Part shown: positions 1 through 5,688 of the stretch, piece by piece | Position numbering within the stretch: position 1 is the stretch's first letter | Layout of the letters: each line of letters begins with the position of its first letter | Source of the DNA: an uncultured Elusimicrobia bacterium | GTDB taxonomy: Bacteria; Elusimicrobiota; Elusimicrobia; UBA1565; UBA9628 | Direction of reading: 5' to 3' | NCBI GenBank assembly: GCA_903874575.1 | Contig: CAIQSZ010000437.1 | Span: 1-8,650 of the forward strand | DNA length: 8,650 nt | Made by a program: the position numbers and the translations under genes | Notes under the pieces: generated by a model | Databases searched by the model: none | What the model saw: the letters and a program-made list of their open reading frames with translations, nothing else | Told to the model about the DNA's origin: nothing

Positions 1-573
1 AGCGGCGCGCGCTTTCGCGCGCAGGGCGGCGGGAGTCCCGTCGTTGTCGAGGACGAGGTCCGCGAGACGACGCTTCCTTTCAAGCGGCCATTGCGCGACG
101 ATGCGGCCGCGGGCCTGCGCGGGCGAGAGCCGGTCGCGACGGATGACGCGCTTCAGCTGTTCGGCGGGGCGGCAGGCCACGACCAAGACGGCGTCGAACA
201 TCCGTCGGTAGCCGCCTTCGAACAGCAACGGCACGTCGACGACGATCAGCCCCTCGAGCCGCCCCACGAGGGCCTTCGCCTCCTTGAGGATGAGCGGATG
301 CGTGAGACGCTCCAGCCTCAGCCGGGCGGACCGATCGGCGAAGACTTTGGCGCCCAACTTCCGCCGGTCGATCCCCCGAGAGCCGTCCAGCATTTCGCGC
401 CCGAACGCCTTCACGAGCGCCTTGTACGCCGCGCCCCCGGGCCGGGCCTGCTCGCGCGCGATCTGATCCAAACTGATCGTGGCGGCGCCCAAGCGCGCGA
501 ACTCGGCCAGGGCGGACGATTTTCCCGTCCCGATGCCGCCGGTCAGGCCTACGACGAAACGCGCGGGCTTCAT
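1..573 (-). CDS. coaE: Dephospho-CoA kinase, C-terminus cut by window edge
   Basis: Phosphorylates the 3'-hydroxyl of dephospho-CoA with ATP, the last step of coenzyme A synthesis in the cytoplasm. The frame is open from ATG at 573 to the window edge, giving 191 residues; family members are usually about 200, so only a short tail is missing. Visible motifs are a P-loop GGIGTGKS (12-19), SLDQIARE with the likely catalytic Asp36 (equivalent to Asp33 of E. coli CoaE), RRKLGAKVF (70-78), THP (91-93), DVPLLFE (113-119) and the closing DLVLDNDG (172-179). A GGGAG ribosome site lies about 9-10 bases before the ATG. The ATG overlaps the rhomboid stop codon as ATGA (570-573), which suggests translational coupling. 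Nothing in the visible part looks defective. Identification rests on motif recognition and is strong. Confidence 0.96.
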   Translation of the reverse strand, partial: MKPARFVVGLTGGIGTGKSSALAEFARLGAATISLDQIAREQARPGGAAYKALVKAFGREMLDGSRGIDRRKLGAKVFADRSARLRLERLTHPLILKEAKALVGRLEGLIVVDVPLLFEGGYRRMFDAVLVVACRPAEQLKRVIRRDRLSPAQARGRIVAQWPLERKRRLADLVLDNDGTPAALRAKARAA

Positions 574-1406
574 GACGGCTTTCTCCCGCGCGAGTAACGG
601 GCCATGATCTCCTTCTCGTCGGCGCTGAGCGACTCCAGGCCGCTGGCCAGAATCTTGTCGAGAATGCGGTCCACTTCGACCATTTCATCCTCGCCGTCCC
701 GATCGGAGGCGGAACGCGCGGGGCGGCGCGCCGGCGCGCGCGCGGGCGCCTCGGCGGCGCCGCGCTCGAACAGGCCCTTCGCCAGGGACTTCGCCCGCAG
801 TTTCAGCACCCACCACCAGCGGATGTAGAAGTAGCCGGTGATCATGCCGCCCAGATGCGCGAAGCGCGCGACGCCGGGCGTGGCCCCGCTGGCGCCCGCG
901 AAGAACTCCAGCGCGCCGAACAGGATGGCCATATGCGCGGCCTTCACCGGGATCAGGAAATAGAGGTACACCACCGCGTCCGGATAGAGCATGGCGTAGG
1001 CGACCAGAAGGCCGTACACGGAACCCGACGCGCCGATCACCGGAACGGTCGAGCGCACGCCCAGCAAGGTGCTGGTCAGCGCCGCGCCCAGGCCGCACAG
1101 GAAGTAATACTTGAGGAAATCCTTGCCGCCCCACTGCGCTTCGACGGGCATGCCGAACATCCATAATGCGAACAGGTTGAAGATCAAATGCCAGAGGTTG
1201 CCGTGGAGGAACAGGTAGGTGATCGGCTGCCAGACCCAGCGGTCGAACACCAGATGCCGAGGCACCAAGCCGAATATCTCGGCGATGACCGGGCCCCCGA
1301 CCAGCTTGGCGACCAGGAAGCCGGCGATATTGGCGATGATGAGCCCCTTGATGGCCGGAGGCATCGAGGCGAAATCGATGGGGTCGTGGCGGAAAACGCG
1401 GTTCAC
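570..1406 (-). CDS. Rhomboid intramembrane serine protease with C-terminal DUF6576-like domain
   Basis: A polytopic inner-membrane protease (278 residues) expected to cleave transmembrane segments of other proteins; its substrate cannot be told from the sequence. About six hydrophobic segments lie between residues 20 and 200. The catalytic pair is present: Ser127 in GASG (125-128) and His184 in AHLGG (183-187). His73 and Asn77 in the NLWHLIFN stretch match the His/Asn oxyanion residues of E. coli GlpG (H150, N154), so the enzyme should be active. A low-complexity Ala/Pro/Arg linker (about 216-233) leads to a cytosolic tail (245-273) whose pattern, ILDKI..SGLESLS.DEKE, resembles DUF6576, a domain often found at the end of bacterial rhomboids. 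The GTG start at 1406 overlaps the polA stop as GTGA, and a GGAG lies 8 bases upstream. The next in-frame Met is residue 15, too far from that site. Confidence 0.93.
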   Translation of the reverse strand: MNRVFRHDPIDFASMPPAIKGLIIANIAGFLVAKLVGGPVIAEIFGLVPRHLVFDRWVWQPITYLFLHGNLWHLIFNLFALWMFGMPVEAQWGGKDFLKYYFLCGLGAALTSTLLGVRSTVPVIGASGSVYGLLVAYAMLYPDAVVYLYFLIPVKAAHMAILFGALEFFAGASGATPGVARFAHLGGMITGYFYIRWWWVLKLRAKSLAKGLFERGAAEAPARAPARRPARSASDRDGEDEMVEVDRILDKILASGLESLSADEKEIMARYSRGRKPS

Positions 1407-3946
1407 TTCAGTTTCTCCATGTCCTGCCAGTTGGGTCCGGCCTTTGCGTCGACGACCAAGGGCACGCGCAGGCTCGCCGCGCCCTCCATGACGCCGCGCG
1501 CCCAGGCCGCGAACGCCGGAACCTCCGCCTCGTCCACCTCGAAAAGAAGCTCGTCGTGCACTTGCAGAAGCAGAACCGCGCCGCGCCCGTCCTTCGCGAG
1601 GCCGCGGTCGATCTCCAGCATCGCCAGCTTGATGATGTCGGCCGAGCCGCCCTGGATGGGCGTGTTACGCGCGGCGCGCTCGGTGAACTGGCGCACGGCG
1701 GCGTTGCGCGCCGCTAAGTCGGGCAGCCAGCGCACGCGCCCGAGCAAGGTGCGCACGCAGCCGTCCTTCCTAGCCTGCGCCAGATTCTTCTCGACCCAGG
1801 CGGACACGCCCGGATAGCGCTCGAGGTACTTCTTGATGTAGGCGGACGCCTCCTGCTGGGAAATTCCCAACTGGGCGGATAGGCCGAACGCGGTCTGTCC
1901 GTACACGATGCCGAAATTGACGGCCTTCGCCGCCCGACGCTGGTCGACGGAGACCCGGTCCGCCTCCAGGTGGAACATCTCGGCGGCGGTGCGGCGGTGG
2001 ATGTCCTCGCCGTCCTTGAAGGAGGCGATGAGCGCCTCGTCGCCGGACTCGTGCGCCAGCACGCGCAGGTCGATCTGCGAGTAGTCCAGCGAGACGAGCG
2101 CGCGGCCCTTCGGCGCCACGAACGCGCGGCGGATGCGGCGGCCGGCCTCGGTGCGGATAGGAATGTTCTGTAGGTTCGGGTCCAGGCTGGACAGCCGGCC
2201 GGTGAGGGTGCCGGTCTGGTCGAAGGTGGTGTGGACGCGCCGCGTCTTCGGGTCCAGGCGCTGAAGCAGGCCCTGCACGTAGGTGGACTCCAGCTTCGCG
2301 GTCTCGCGGTACTCCAATATCTTGCCGGGCAGGGCATGCCGGGCGGCCAGCGACTGCAGGGTCTCCTCGTCGACGGAGCGTCCGCCCTTGGAGGTCTTAT
2401 GCAGGACGGGAAGACCGAGCGCGTCGAAGAGCGCCGATCCGACCTGCTTGGGAGACTGCGGGTTCAACGGCCCGCCGGCCAGCGCGTCGATCTCCTTTTG
2501 GAGTCCGGCCAGCGTTCCCGCGAACTCTTCGGACAACGACCTCAGGTAGCCGTCGTCCACCAGCACGCCCGCGCGCTCCATCCCGCGCAGGATCGACGAC
2601 AACGGCATTTCAACCTTCGTGAACAAGTCCAAAACCTTCGTCCCGGCCATCTTCGCGACCAGCGCCTCGCGCCCAAGCGCGGCCGCCGCGCGGGCCAGCG
2701 CGTCCTCGCCGGCGTCGGCGGCTTTAGGGTCCTTCGCGTCGCCCGGATCGAGGCAATAGGCCGCCAGCTTCGCGTCGAAATATGGCCCGGCCAACTCCAA
2801 TCCCGCGGCATCCAGCGCGGCGCGCGCCGCCTTCAAATCCCAGCCGACCTTCAGGGCCTTGCCCGTCAACGCGGCGACGGCCTTCTCCCGCGCGCCGGCT
2901 TCGTCGAGAACGGCGGCGCGTCCGTCCTCCAGGCCCAGCGCCACGCGCACGCGCGAGGCGGTCAGAAGCTCCCCCTCCCCGGCGGCGTCGGCCACGGCGG
3001 CGACGACGACCGTCTCGGCCCGGGACAGGTCCTTGGCCAGCGCCTTGAACTCGACGCTCCGCGCGGCGGACGCGCCCGGCCGCGCCGGCGCGCCGAGTTC
3101 CTTGGCCAAAGAGCGGAACTCGAACTTCTCCAACCCTTCGGCCAGCGCCGAAGGGTCCGGAGCGACGACGCGGCAGTCCTCCGGCTCGACGTCCAGCGGT
3201 ACGGCCTCGTCGAGGGCGATGAGGTCCAGCGACAGGCCGGCCGCCTCTTCGCCGTCCTTGAGCGCCTGCGCCAGCGCCGGCGCGAGCGCCTTGTCGCCTT
3301 TCTTCGCGGCCGCGATGGCGCCCTTGAGCGAGCCGTACGCCTTGATGAGCTTCACCGCCCCCACGGGGCCCACGCCCTTCAGTCCGGGCACGTTGTCCGC
3401 GCTGTCTCCGACGATGGCCAGGTAGTCGCGCACGGCGGACGGCGGGACGCCGAACTTCTCCTCCACCTGCGCAGGATCCATCCACAGGTCCTTCGAAACG
3501 TTGAAAACACGGACCCCGGGTCCGACCAGCTGCAAAGCGTCCTTGTCCCCCGTGACCAGCACGGCGTCCCAGCCGCGCTTGACCGCCTTGCGCGCCATGG
3601 TGGCCATCACGTCGTCGGCCTCGAAGCCCGCCTTCTCGATGCACTTGAAGCCCAAAGTCTGCGCAAGCGACTTCGCGCGCCCGAGCTGGACGACCAGATC
3701 GGGCTCGATCTCCTTGCGCGTGGCCTTGTACCGCGCGTATCTTTCATGGCGGAAGGTCGGCCCCGGCAGGTCGAAGCAGACGGCGACGGCCTCCGGCTTG
3801 TCCCGGCGCAGAATCTGGATCAAGGTGCGCGCAAAGCCGTAGAGGGCTCCGACCGGCTCCCCCTTGGAATCCGTCAGAGGAGGAAGCGCGTGATAGGCCC
3901 TGTGAAGGTAGGCGTGGGCATCGACGAGGTAGAGACGGGATTTCAT
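1403..3946 (-). CDS. polA: DNA polymerase I (5' nuclease and polymerase; proofreading domain inactive)
   Basis: An 847-residue family A polymerase for Okazaki-fragment maturation and repair synthesis. The 5'-nuclease domain (about 1-285) keeps its metal ligands: Asp9, Asp59, Glu109/Asp111/Asp112, Asp134/Asp136 and Asp181/Asp184, followed by the helix-hairpin-helix stretch GLKGVGPVGA. Residues about 295-440 occupy the 3'-5' exonuclease position, but the DEDD residues are gone: no DTE-type motif I, and motif II reads GWDLKAAR in place of NxxxD. Proofreading should therefore be absent, as in Taq polymerase. The polymerase domain (about 440-847) has TGRLSSLDPNLQNIP, motif A DYSQIDLR (621-628), motif B with Lys674, Phe678 and Tyr682, and motif C VHDE with Asp798. 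Motif A has Asp626 where Glu is usual. The ATG at 3946 lies 39 bases after trxA; no clear SD precedes it, and a small hairpin abuts it. Confidence 0.98.
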   Translation of the reverse strand: MKSRLYLVDAHAYLHRAYHALPPLTDSKGEPVGALYGFARTLIQILRRDKPEAVAVCFDLPGPTFRHERYARYKATRKEIEPDLVVQLGRAKSLAQTLGFKCIEKAGFEADDVMATMARKAVKRGWDAVLVTGDKDALQLVGPGVRVFNVSKDLWMDPAQVEEKFGVPPSAVRDYLAIVGDSADNVPGLKGVGPVGAVKLIKAYGSLKGAIAAAKKGDKALAPALAQALKDGEEAAGLSLDLIALDEAVPLDVEPEDCRVVAPDPSALAEGLEKFEFRSLAKELGAPARPGASAARSVEFKALAKDLSRAETVVVAAVADAAGEGELLTASRVRVALGLEDGRAAVLDEAGAREKAVAALTGKALKVGWDLKAARAALDAAGLELAGPYFDAKLAAYCLDPGDAKDPKAADAGEDALARAAAALGREALVAKMAGTKVLDLFTKVEMPLSSILRGMERAGVLVDDGYLRSLSEEFAGTLAGLQKEIDALAGGPLNPQSPKQVGSALFDALGLPVLHKTSKGGRSVDEETLQSLAARHALPGKILEYRETAKLESTYVQGLLQRLDPKTRRVHTTFDQTGTLTGRLSSLDPNLQNIPIRTEAGRRIRRAFVAPKGRALVSLDYSQIDLRVLAHESGDEALIASFKDGEDIHRRTAAEMFHLEADRVSVDQRRAAKAVNFGIVYGQTAFGLSAQLGISQQEASAYIKKYLERYPGVSAWVEKNLAQARKDGCVRTLLGRVRWLPDLAARNAAVRQFTERAARNTPIQGGSADIIKLAMLEIDRGLAKDGRGAVLLLQVHDELLFEVDEAEVPAFAAWARGVMEGAASLRVPLVVDAKAGPNWQDMEKLK
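1415..1418 (-). promoter_or_regulatory. Ribosome binding site deciding the GTG start of the rhomboid gene
   Basis: GGAG on the minus strand, inside the last codons of polA and 8 bases before the GTG at 1406. It supports the unusual GTG start and the overlap with polA. The ATG that contains this GGAG (near 1419) is in the polA frame and is not a start for the rhomboid. Confidence 0.65.
3133..3156. repeat. Perfect 10-bp inverted repeat with 4-base loop inside polA
   Basis: ACCCTTCGGC (3133-3142) and GCCGAAGGGT (3147-3156) are exact reverse complements separated by CAGC. In the polA mRNA this would form a very stable tetraloop hairpin over codons about 264-272, at the end of the 5'-nuclease domain and just before the degenerate exonuclease region. 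It lies inside a coding region and has no U-run, so it is not a normal terminator. It may be chance in GC-rich sequence or a translational pause site. Confidence 0.75.
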
Positions 3947-3959
3947 CGACCGGAGGTCG
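3947..3959 (-). promoter_or_regulatory. Small hairpin abutting the polA start codon
   Basis: On the minus strand CGACC, loop TCC, GGTCG lies directly before the ATG of polA, where an SD sequence would be expected and none is clear. A 5-bp stem of this kind could limit ribosome access, but it is short enough to be chance. Confidence 0.3.
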
Positions 3960-3985
3960 AAAGGAAACGGCGGGACGGCGACGGC

Positions 3986-4309
3986 TTAGGCGAGGAGACC
4001 GTCGAGCAACTTCTTGATGTCGGCTTTCGACATGACGCCGACGCGCTGTTCGACGAGCTTCCCGCCCTTGAAGAAAAGCAAAGTCGGAATGGCGGAGATG
4101 CGAAAACGTCCCGGGGCGTTGGGATGTTCATCGGTATTCAACTTGGCGACCTTCACCTTGCCCGCGTACTCCTTGGCGACTTCCTCGACGATCGGCGTCA
4201 GCATCCGGCACGGACCGCACCAAGGCGCCCAGAAGTCGACCAGGACGGGCTGGGCGCTCTCAAGGACTTCCTTGTCGAAAGTATCGTCGGTCAGTTGGAC
4301 TTCGGCCAT
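3986..4309 (-). CDS. trxA: Thioredoxin
   Basis: A 107-residue cytoplasmic dithiol-disulfide oxidoreductase that reduces protein disulfides and is itself reduced by thioredoxin reductase, which is not in this window. It is a single thioredoxin-fold domain with the classical active site WCGPC (Trp30, Cys31, Cys34) and the cis-proline in AIPTL (Pro75). Length matches E. coli thioredoxin 1. No signal peptide is seen, so it is cytoplasmic. The frame stays open upstream to a Met at 4426, but the ATG at 4309 is chosen because it gives the normal N-terminus (MAEVQLTDDTF), has GGGAG 8 bases upstream (4318-4322), and lies about 27 bases downstream of the predicted transcription start. It is probably the first gene of a trxA-polA-rhomboid-coaE transcript; no terminator is seen in the 39 bases before polA. 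Confidence 0.97.
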   Translation of the reverse strand: MAEVQLTDDTFDKEVLESAQPVLVDFWAPWCGPCRMLTPIVEEVAKEYAGKVKVAKLNTDEHPNAPGRFRISAIPTLLFFKGGKLVEQRVGVMSKADIKKLLDGLLA

Positions 4310-4342
4310 CGGAGGGTCTCCCAGGAGGAACGGCTTGTTTTG

Positions 4343-4371
4343 ATGATAGCAGGCTCGACGGAAACTGTCAA
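4343..4371 (-). promoter_or_regulatory. Sigma70-type promoter for trxA and the genes after it
   Basis: On the minus strand TTGACA (4366-4371) and TATCAT (4343-4348) are separated by exactly 17 bases. That is a 6/6 and a 5/6 match to the sigma70 consensus at the best spacing. Transcription should begin near 4336, leaving a leader of about 27 bases that contains the trxA ribosome site. The -35 box overlaps the TGA stop of the receiver gene (4368-4370), so the promoter sits at the very end of that gene. It is the best promoter in the window and is likely constitutive. Confidence 0.85.
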
Positions 4372-4787
4372 GAAGACGACGCGCGACCTTGATCGGAACG
4401 ACGAGCGTCGGCCAGCACGGATTCAATGACCGACCAGAGACGCTCGACGCTGATCGGCTTGGGCAGGAATTGAGCCGCGCCCGCCTGCAGGCCTTCGGCG
4501 CGATCTCGCGGGTCGGAATACTTCGTCGAGGCGGAGACGAAGATGATCGGCGTATCCTTCTGGTTGTCCAGGCGCTTCACGCGGCGGCACAGGTCGAAAC
4601 CGTGAACGTCGGGAAGGTTGATGTCCATGATGATGACCGACGGCTTGTTCTGCTTGAGCGCCTTGATGGCTTCGTCGCCGTTGCGCGCCCCGTCCACCTC
4701 GACGCCTTTTAACGACATGACGTCGATGAAGGTCTCGCGGAAGTGGTCGTCGTCCTCGACGATGAACATATGCAGGTCGGTCATCAT
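4368..4787 (-). CDS. Single-domain response regulator (CheY-like receiver)
   Basis: A 139-residue protein that is nearly all receiver domain, with no output domain. Residues expected for phosphotransfer are present: the acidic cluster EDDD (11-14), phospho-acceptor Asp55 in IIMDINLPD, Ser85 at the switch Ser/Thr position in FVSAS, and Lys110 in FLPKP. About 20 residues after the receiver are polar and look disordered. Single-domain receivers act by binding a partner or passing phosphate on; no histidine kinase lies in the window, so the partner is unknown. It is not necessarily chemotactic CheY. Two adjacent ATG codons (4787, 4784) could start it: a GAGAG lies very close to the first and at better spacing from the second, so the protein may be one residue shorter. 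Its stop overlaps the trxA promoter and no terminator follows, so read-through into trxA is likely. Confidence 0.93.
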   Translation of the reverse strand: MMTDLHMFIVEDDDHFRETFIDVMSLKGVEVDGARNGDEAIKALKQNKPSVIIMDINLPDVHGFDLCRRVKRLDNQKDTPIIFVSASTKYSDPRDRAEGLQAGAAQFLPKPISVERLWSVIESVLADARRSDQGRASSS

Positions 4788-4861
4788 TATCTCTCGACGG
4801 AAGCCTCGACGATATGGGGCCGCGCGCCGGCCCCGGACGAGAGAACATTCTTCACGGGTCC

Positions 4862-4867
4862 ATTATA
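4862..4867 (-). promoter_or_regulatory. Consensus -10 box upstream of the receiver gene
   Basis: A perfect TATAAT on the minus strand, in the context CTATAATGG. No good -35 hexamer lies 16-18 bases upstream (TAATAT at 17). Transcription would start near 4855, giving a leader of about 68 bases before the receiver start codon. The weak -35 suggests dependence on an activator. Confidence 0.5.
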
Positions 4868-4888
4868 GTGCAACCCCGACGGCCATAT

Positions 4889-4904
4889 TAGGGTCCTAGG
4901 GTCC
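4889..4904. repeat. Exact tandem octamer upstream of the receiver promoter
   Basis: On the plus strand TAGGGTCC occurs twice head to tail (minus strand GGACCCTA twice). The centre of the pair is about 41.5 bases upstream of the transcription start estimated from the TATAAT at 4862-4867, just beyond the weak -35 position. That location is typical of class II activator sites, so it may be a binding site for an unknown regulator. Confidence 0.5.
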
Positions 4905-4923
4905 CAGGACGGGGCAGGCAATA

Positions 4924-4943
4924 GTCCCAACACGGCGTGGGAC
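4924..4943 (-). terminator. Possible weak terminator hairpin after the unknown gene
   Basis: GTCCCA and TGGGAC form a 6-bp inverted repeat with an 8-base loop, 37 bases past the stop codon of the gene at 4980-5606. On the minus strand it is followed by TATTGCC, not a U-run, so an intrinsic terminator is doubtful. A second GTCCT/AGGAC inverted repeat (about 4893-4910) overlaps the tandem octamer. The cluster of GGGAC half-sites could instead be an operator. Confidence 0.3.
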
Positions 4944-4979
4944 CTTGGCCGCGAGGAACGGGGCCTCACGGACGCGCGT

Positions 4980-5606
4980 CTATCGGGGCTTGGCCGCCTG
5001 GAAAGCGTCCAAGATCTCGGGAAGGGTCTTGCGGGGAGTGTCGTAGCGGCAGAAGAGCAGTTCGTCCACGTCGGCCATGCGCTTGACGGCGCGCTTGGCG
5101 TGCGGGGCGTCGATCTTCTTCATGAACAGGACCATGGGACCGAAATAGAACGGCATGCCGCGACGCTCCAGCTCGGTCTTCCACCAGCGCGGAGTCGCGC
5201 TGAGGATGGAAAACTCGCGTCCGTCCTTCAGCACGGCTTCGGCGACGCCGCAGCCGCCCTCGACGCGGTCGACGGCGGCCATGCCCACGCCGATCTTCGA
5301 CGGAGCTCCGGGCGCGGTGCGGTAATATCTCAACCAGTAGCCGCCCAACTCCGCGGCCATGACGTGCACGGCGGCGTGGATGGTCCTCACGTCGAGGACC
5401 TTCACGTACAGGACGGGCTCGGCGAACCAGTGGTCCAGCTTGGCGTCCTTCATCCACGCCCCGGGCCGGTCGAAAGTCGCCACGCGGAACGCGGACTCCT
5501 TGCCCCCGTCCAAACCCACGCACACGCGCACCTCGCCCGACGCGGGGTCGACGCGCTCGATGGCGTCCAGGAAATCGATGAAGGCGACTTTGGGGGCGGG
5601 CGGCAT
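4980..5606 (-). CDS. Conserved-looking protein of unknown function
   Basis: A 208-residue protein that I do not recognise. It has no signal peptide, transmembrane segment or nucleotide-binding motif, so it is probably cytoplasmic. The N-terminal part (8-45) looks like an alpha/beta start (FIDFLDAIERVD, then EVRVCVGLDGG). The middle is rich in aromatic residues and glycine (GGYWLRYY at 88-95, RWW at 140-142, MPFYFGPM at 151-158), and the end is a predicted helix (LPEILDAFQAAK). Codon use and reading-frame length look like those of the real genes around it, and its frame alone is free of low-complexity Arg/Gly runs, which supports coding. The ATG at 5606 has no SD; a TATAAT sits only 9 bases upstream, suggesting a leaderless or nearly leaderless mRNA. 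It is transcribed away from topA, with 82 bases between the two start codons. Confidence 0.8.
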   Translation of the reverse strand: MPPAPKVAFIDFLDAIERVDPASGEVRVCVGLDGGKESAFRVATFDRPGAWMKDAKLDHWFAEPVLYVKVLDVRTIHAAVHVMAAELGGYWLRYYRTAPGAPSKIGVGMAAVDRVEGGCGVAEAVLKDGREFSILSATPRWWKTELERRGMPFYFGPMVLFMKKIDAPHAKRAVKRMADVDELLFCRYDTPRKTLPEILDAFQAAKPR

Positions 5607-5615
5607 GAAGCGGCC

Positions 5616-5621
5616 ATTATA
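5616..5621 (-). promoter_or_regulatory. -10 box giving a leaderless transcript of the unknown gene
   Basis: A perfect TATAAT on the minus strand in the context CTATAATGG, the same nine bases as at the receiver promoter. Only nine bases separate it from the ATG at 5606, so transcription should begin at or within a few bases of the start codon. No SD is present, which agrees. The -35 position holds no recognisable hexamer. Confidence 0.55.
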
Positions 5622-5625
5622 GCCT

Positions 5626-5640
5626 ATCCGGCCGCCGGAT
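5626..5640. promoter_or_regulatory. Perfect dyad between divergent unknown gene and topA
   Basis: ATCCGG, spacer CCG, then CCGGAT: a perfect 6+6 inverted repeat. It lies between the -10 and -35 positions of the minus-strand promoter and about 30 bases upstream of the possible topA -10 box. A repressor bound here could control both directions. It may also be chance in GC-rich DNA. Confidence 0.4.
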
Positions 5641-5668
5641 CACGCGCGTCCGTCCCGGCCGCCTCTTT

Positions 5669-5677
5669 TGCTACCCT
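5669..5677 (+). promoter_or_regulatory. Possible extended -10 element of topA
   Basis: TGCTACCCT fits the extended -10 form TGnTAnnnT but matches TATAAT at only three of six positions. It ends 11 bases before the ATG at 5689, so the transcript would be nearly leaderless, and the ATG indeed has no SD. The support is weak. Confidence 0.25.
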
Positions 5678-5688
5678 GGGCGCGACGC

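Noticed and set aside
80..688. A minus-strand frame of 202 codons overlapping coaE and the end of the rhomboid gene
   Set aside because: Its product is Arg/Ala-rich low complexity, while the overlapping frame from 573 encodes a complete set of CoaE motifs.
721..760. Alternating CG-rich run with Z-DNA potential
   Set aside because: It encodes the Ala/Pro/Arg linker of the rhomboid; codon bias for Ala and Arg explains the run.
2724..3644. A second minus-strand frame of 306 codons inside polA
   Set aside because: Its translation is Gly/Arg repeats with no domain; the polA frame accounts for the DNA.
4310..4426. N-terminal extension of thioredoxin to a Met at 4426
   Set aside because: It would run through the promoter and back into the receiver gene; the ATG at 4309 has a good SD and gives the normal family length.
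2231..4429. A 732-codon plus-strand open frame running antisense to polA and trxA
   Set aside because: It is a shadow frame of GC-rich codons: its translation is dominated by Arg, Gln, Leu and Gly, has no domain, and crosses two genes with unmistakable catalytic motifs on the other strand.
5668..5688. Upstream TTG start for topA adding seven residues
   Set aside because: The family N-terminus begins at the ATG (MKLVIVESP), and the extension overlaps the possible promoter element.
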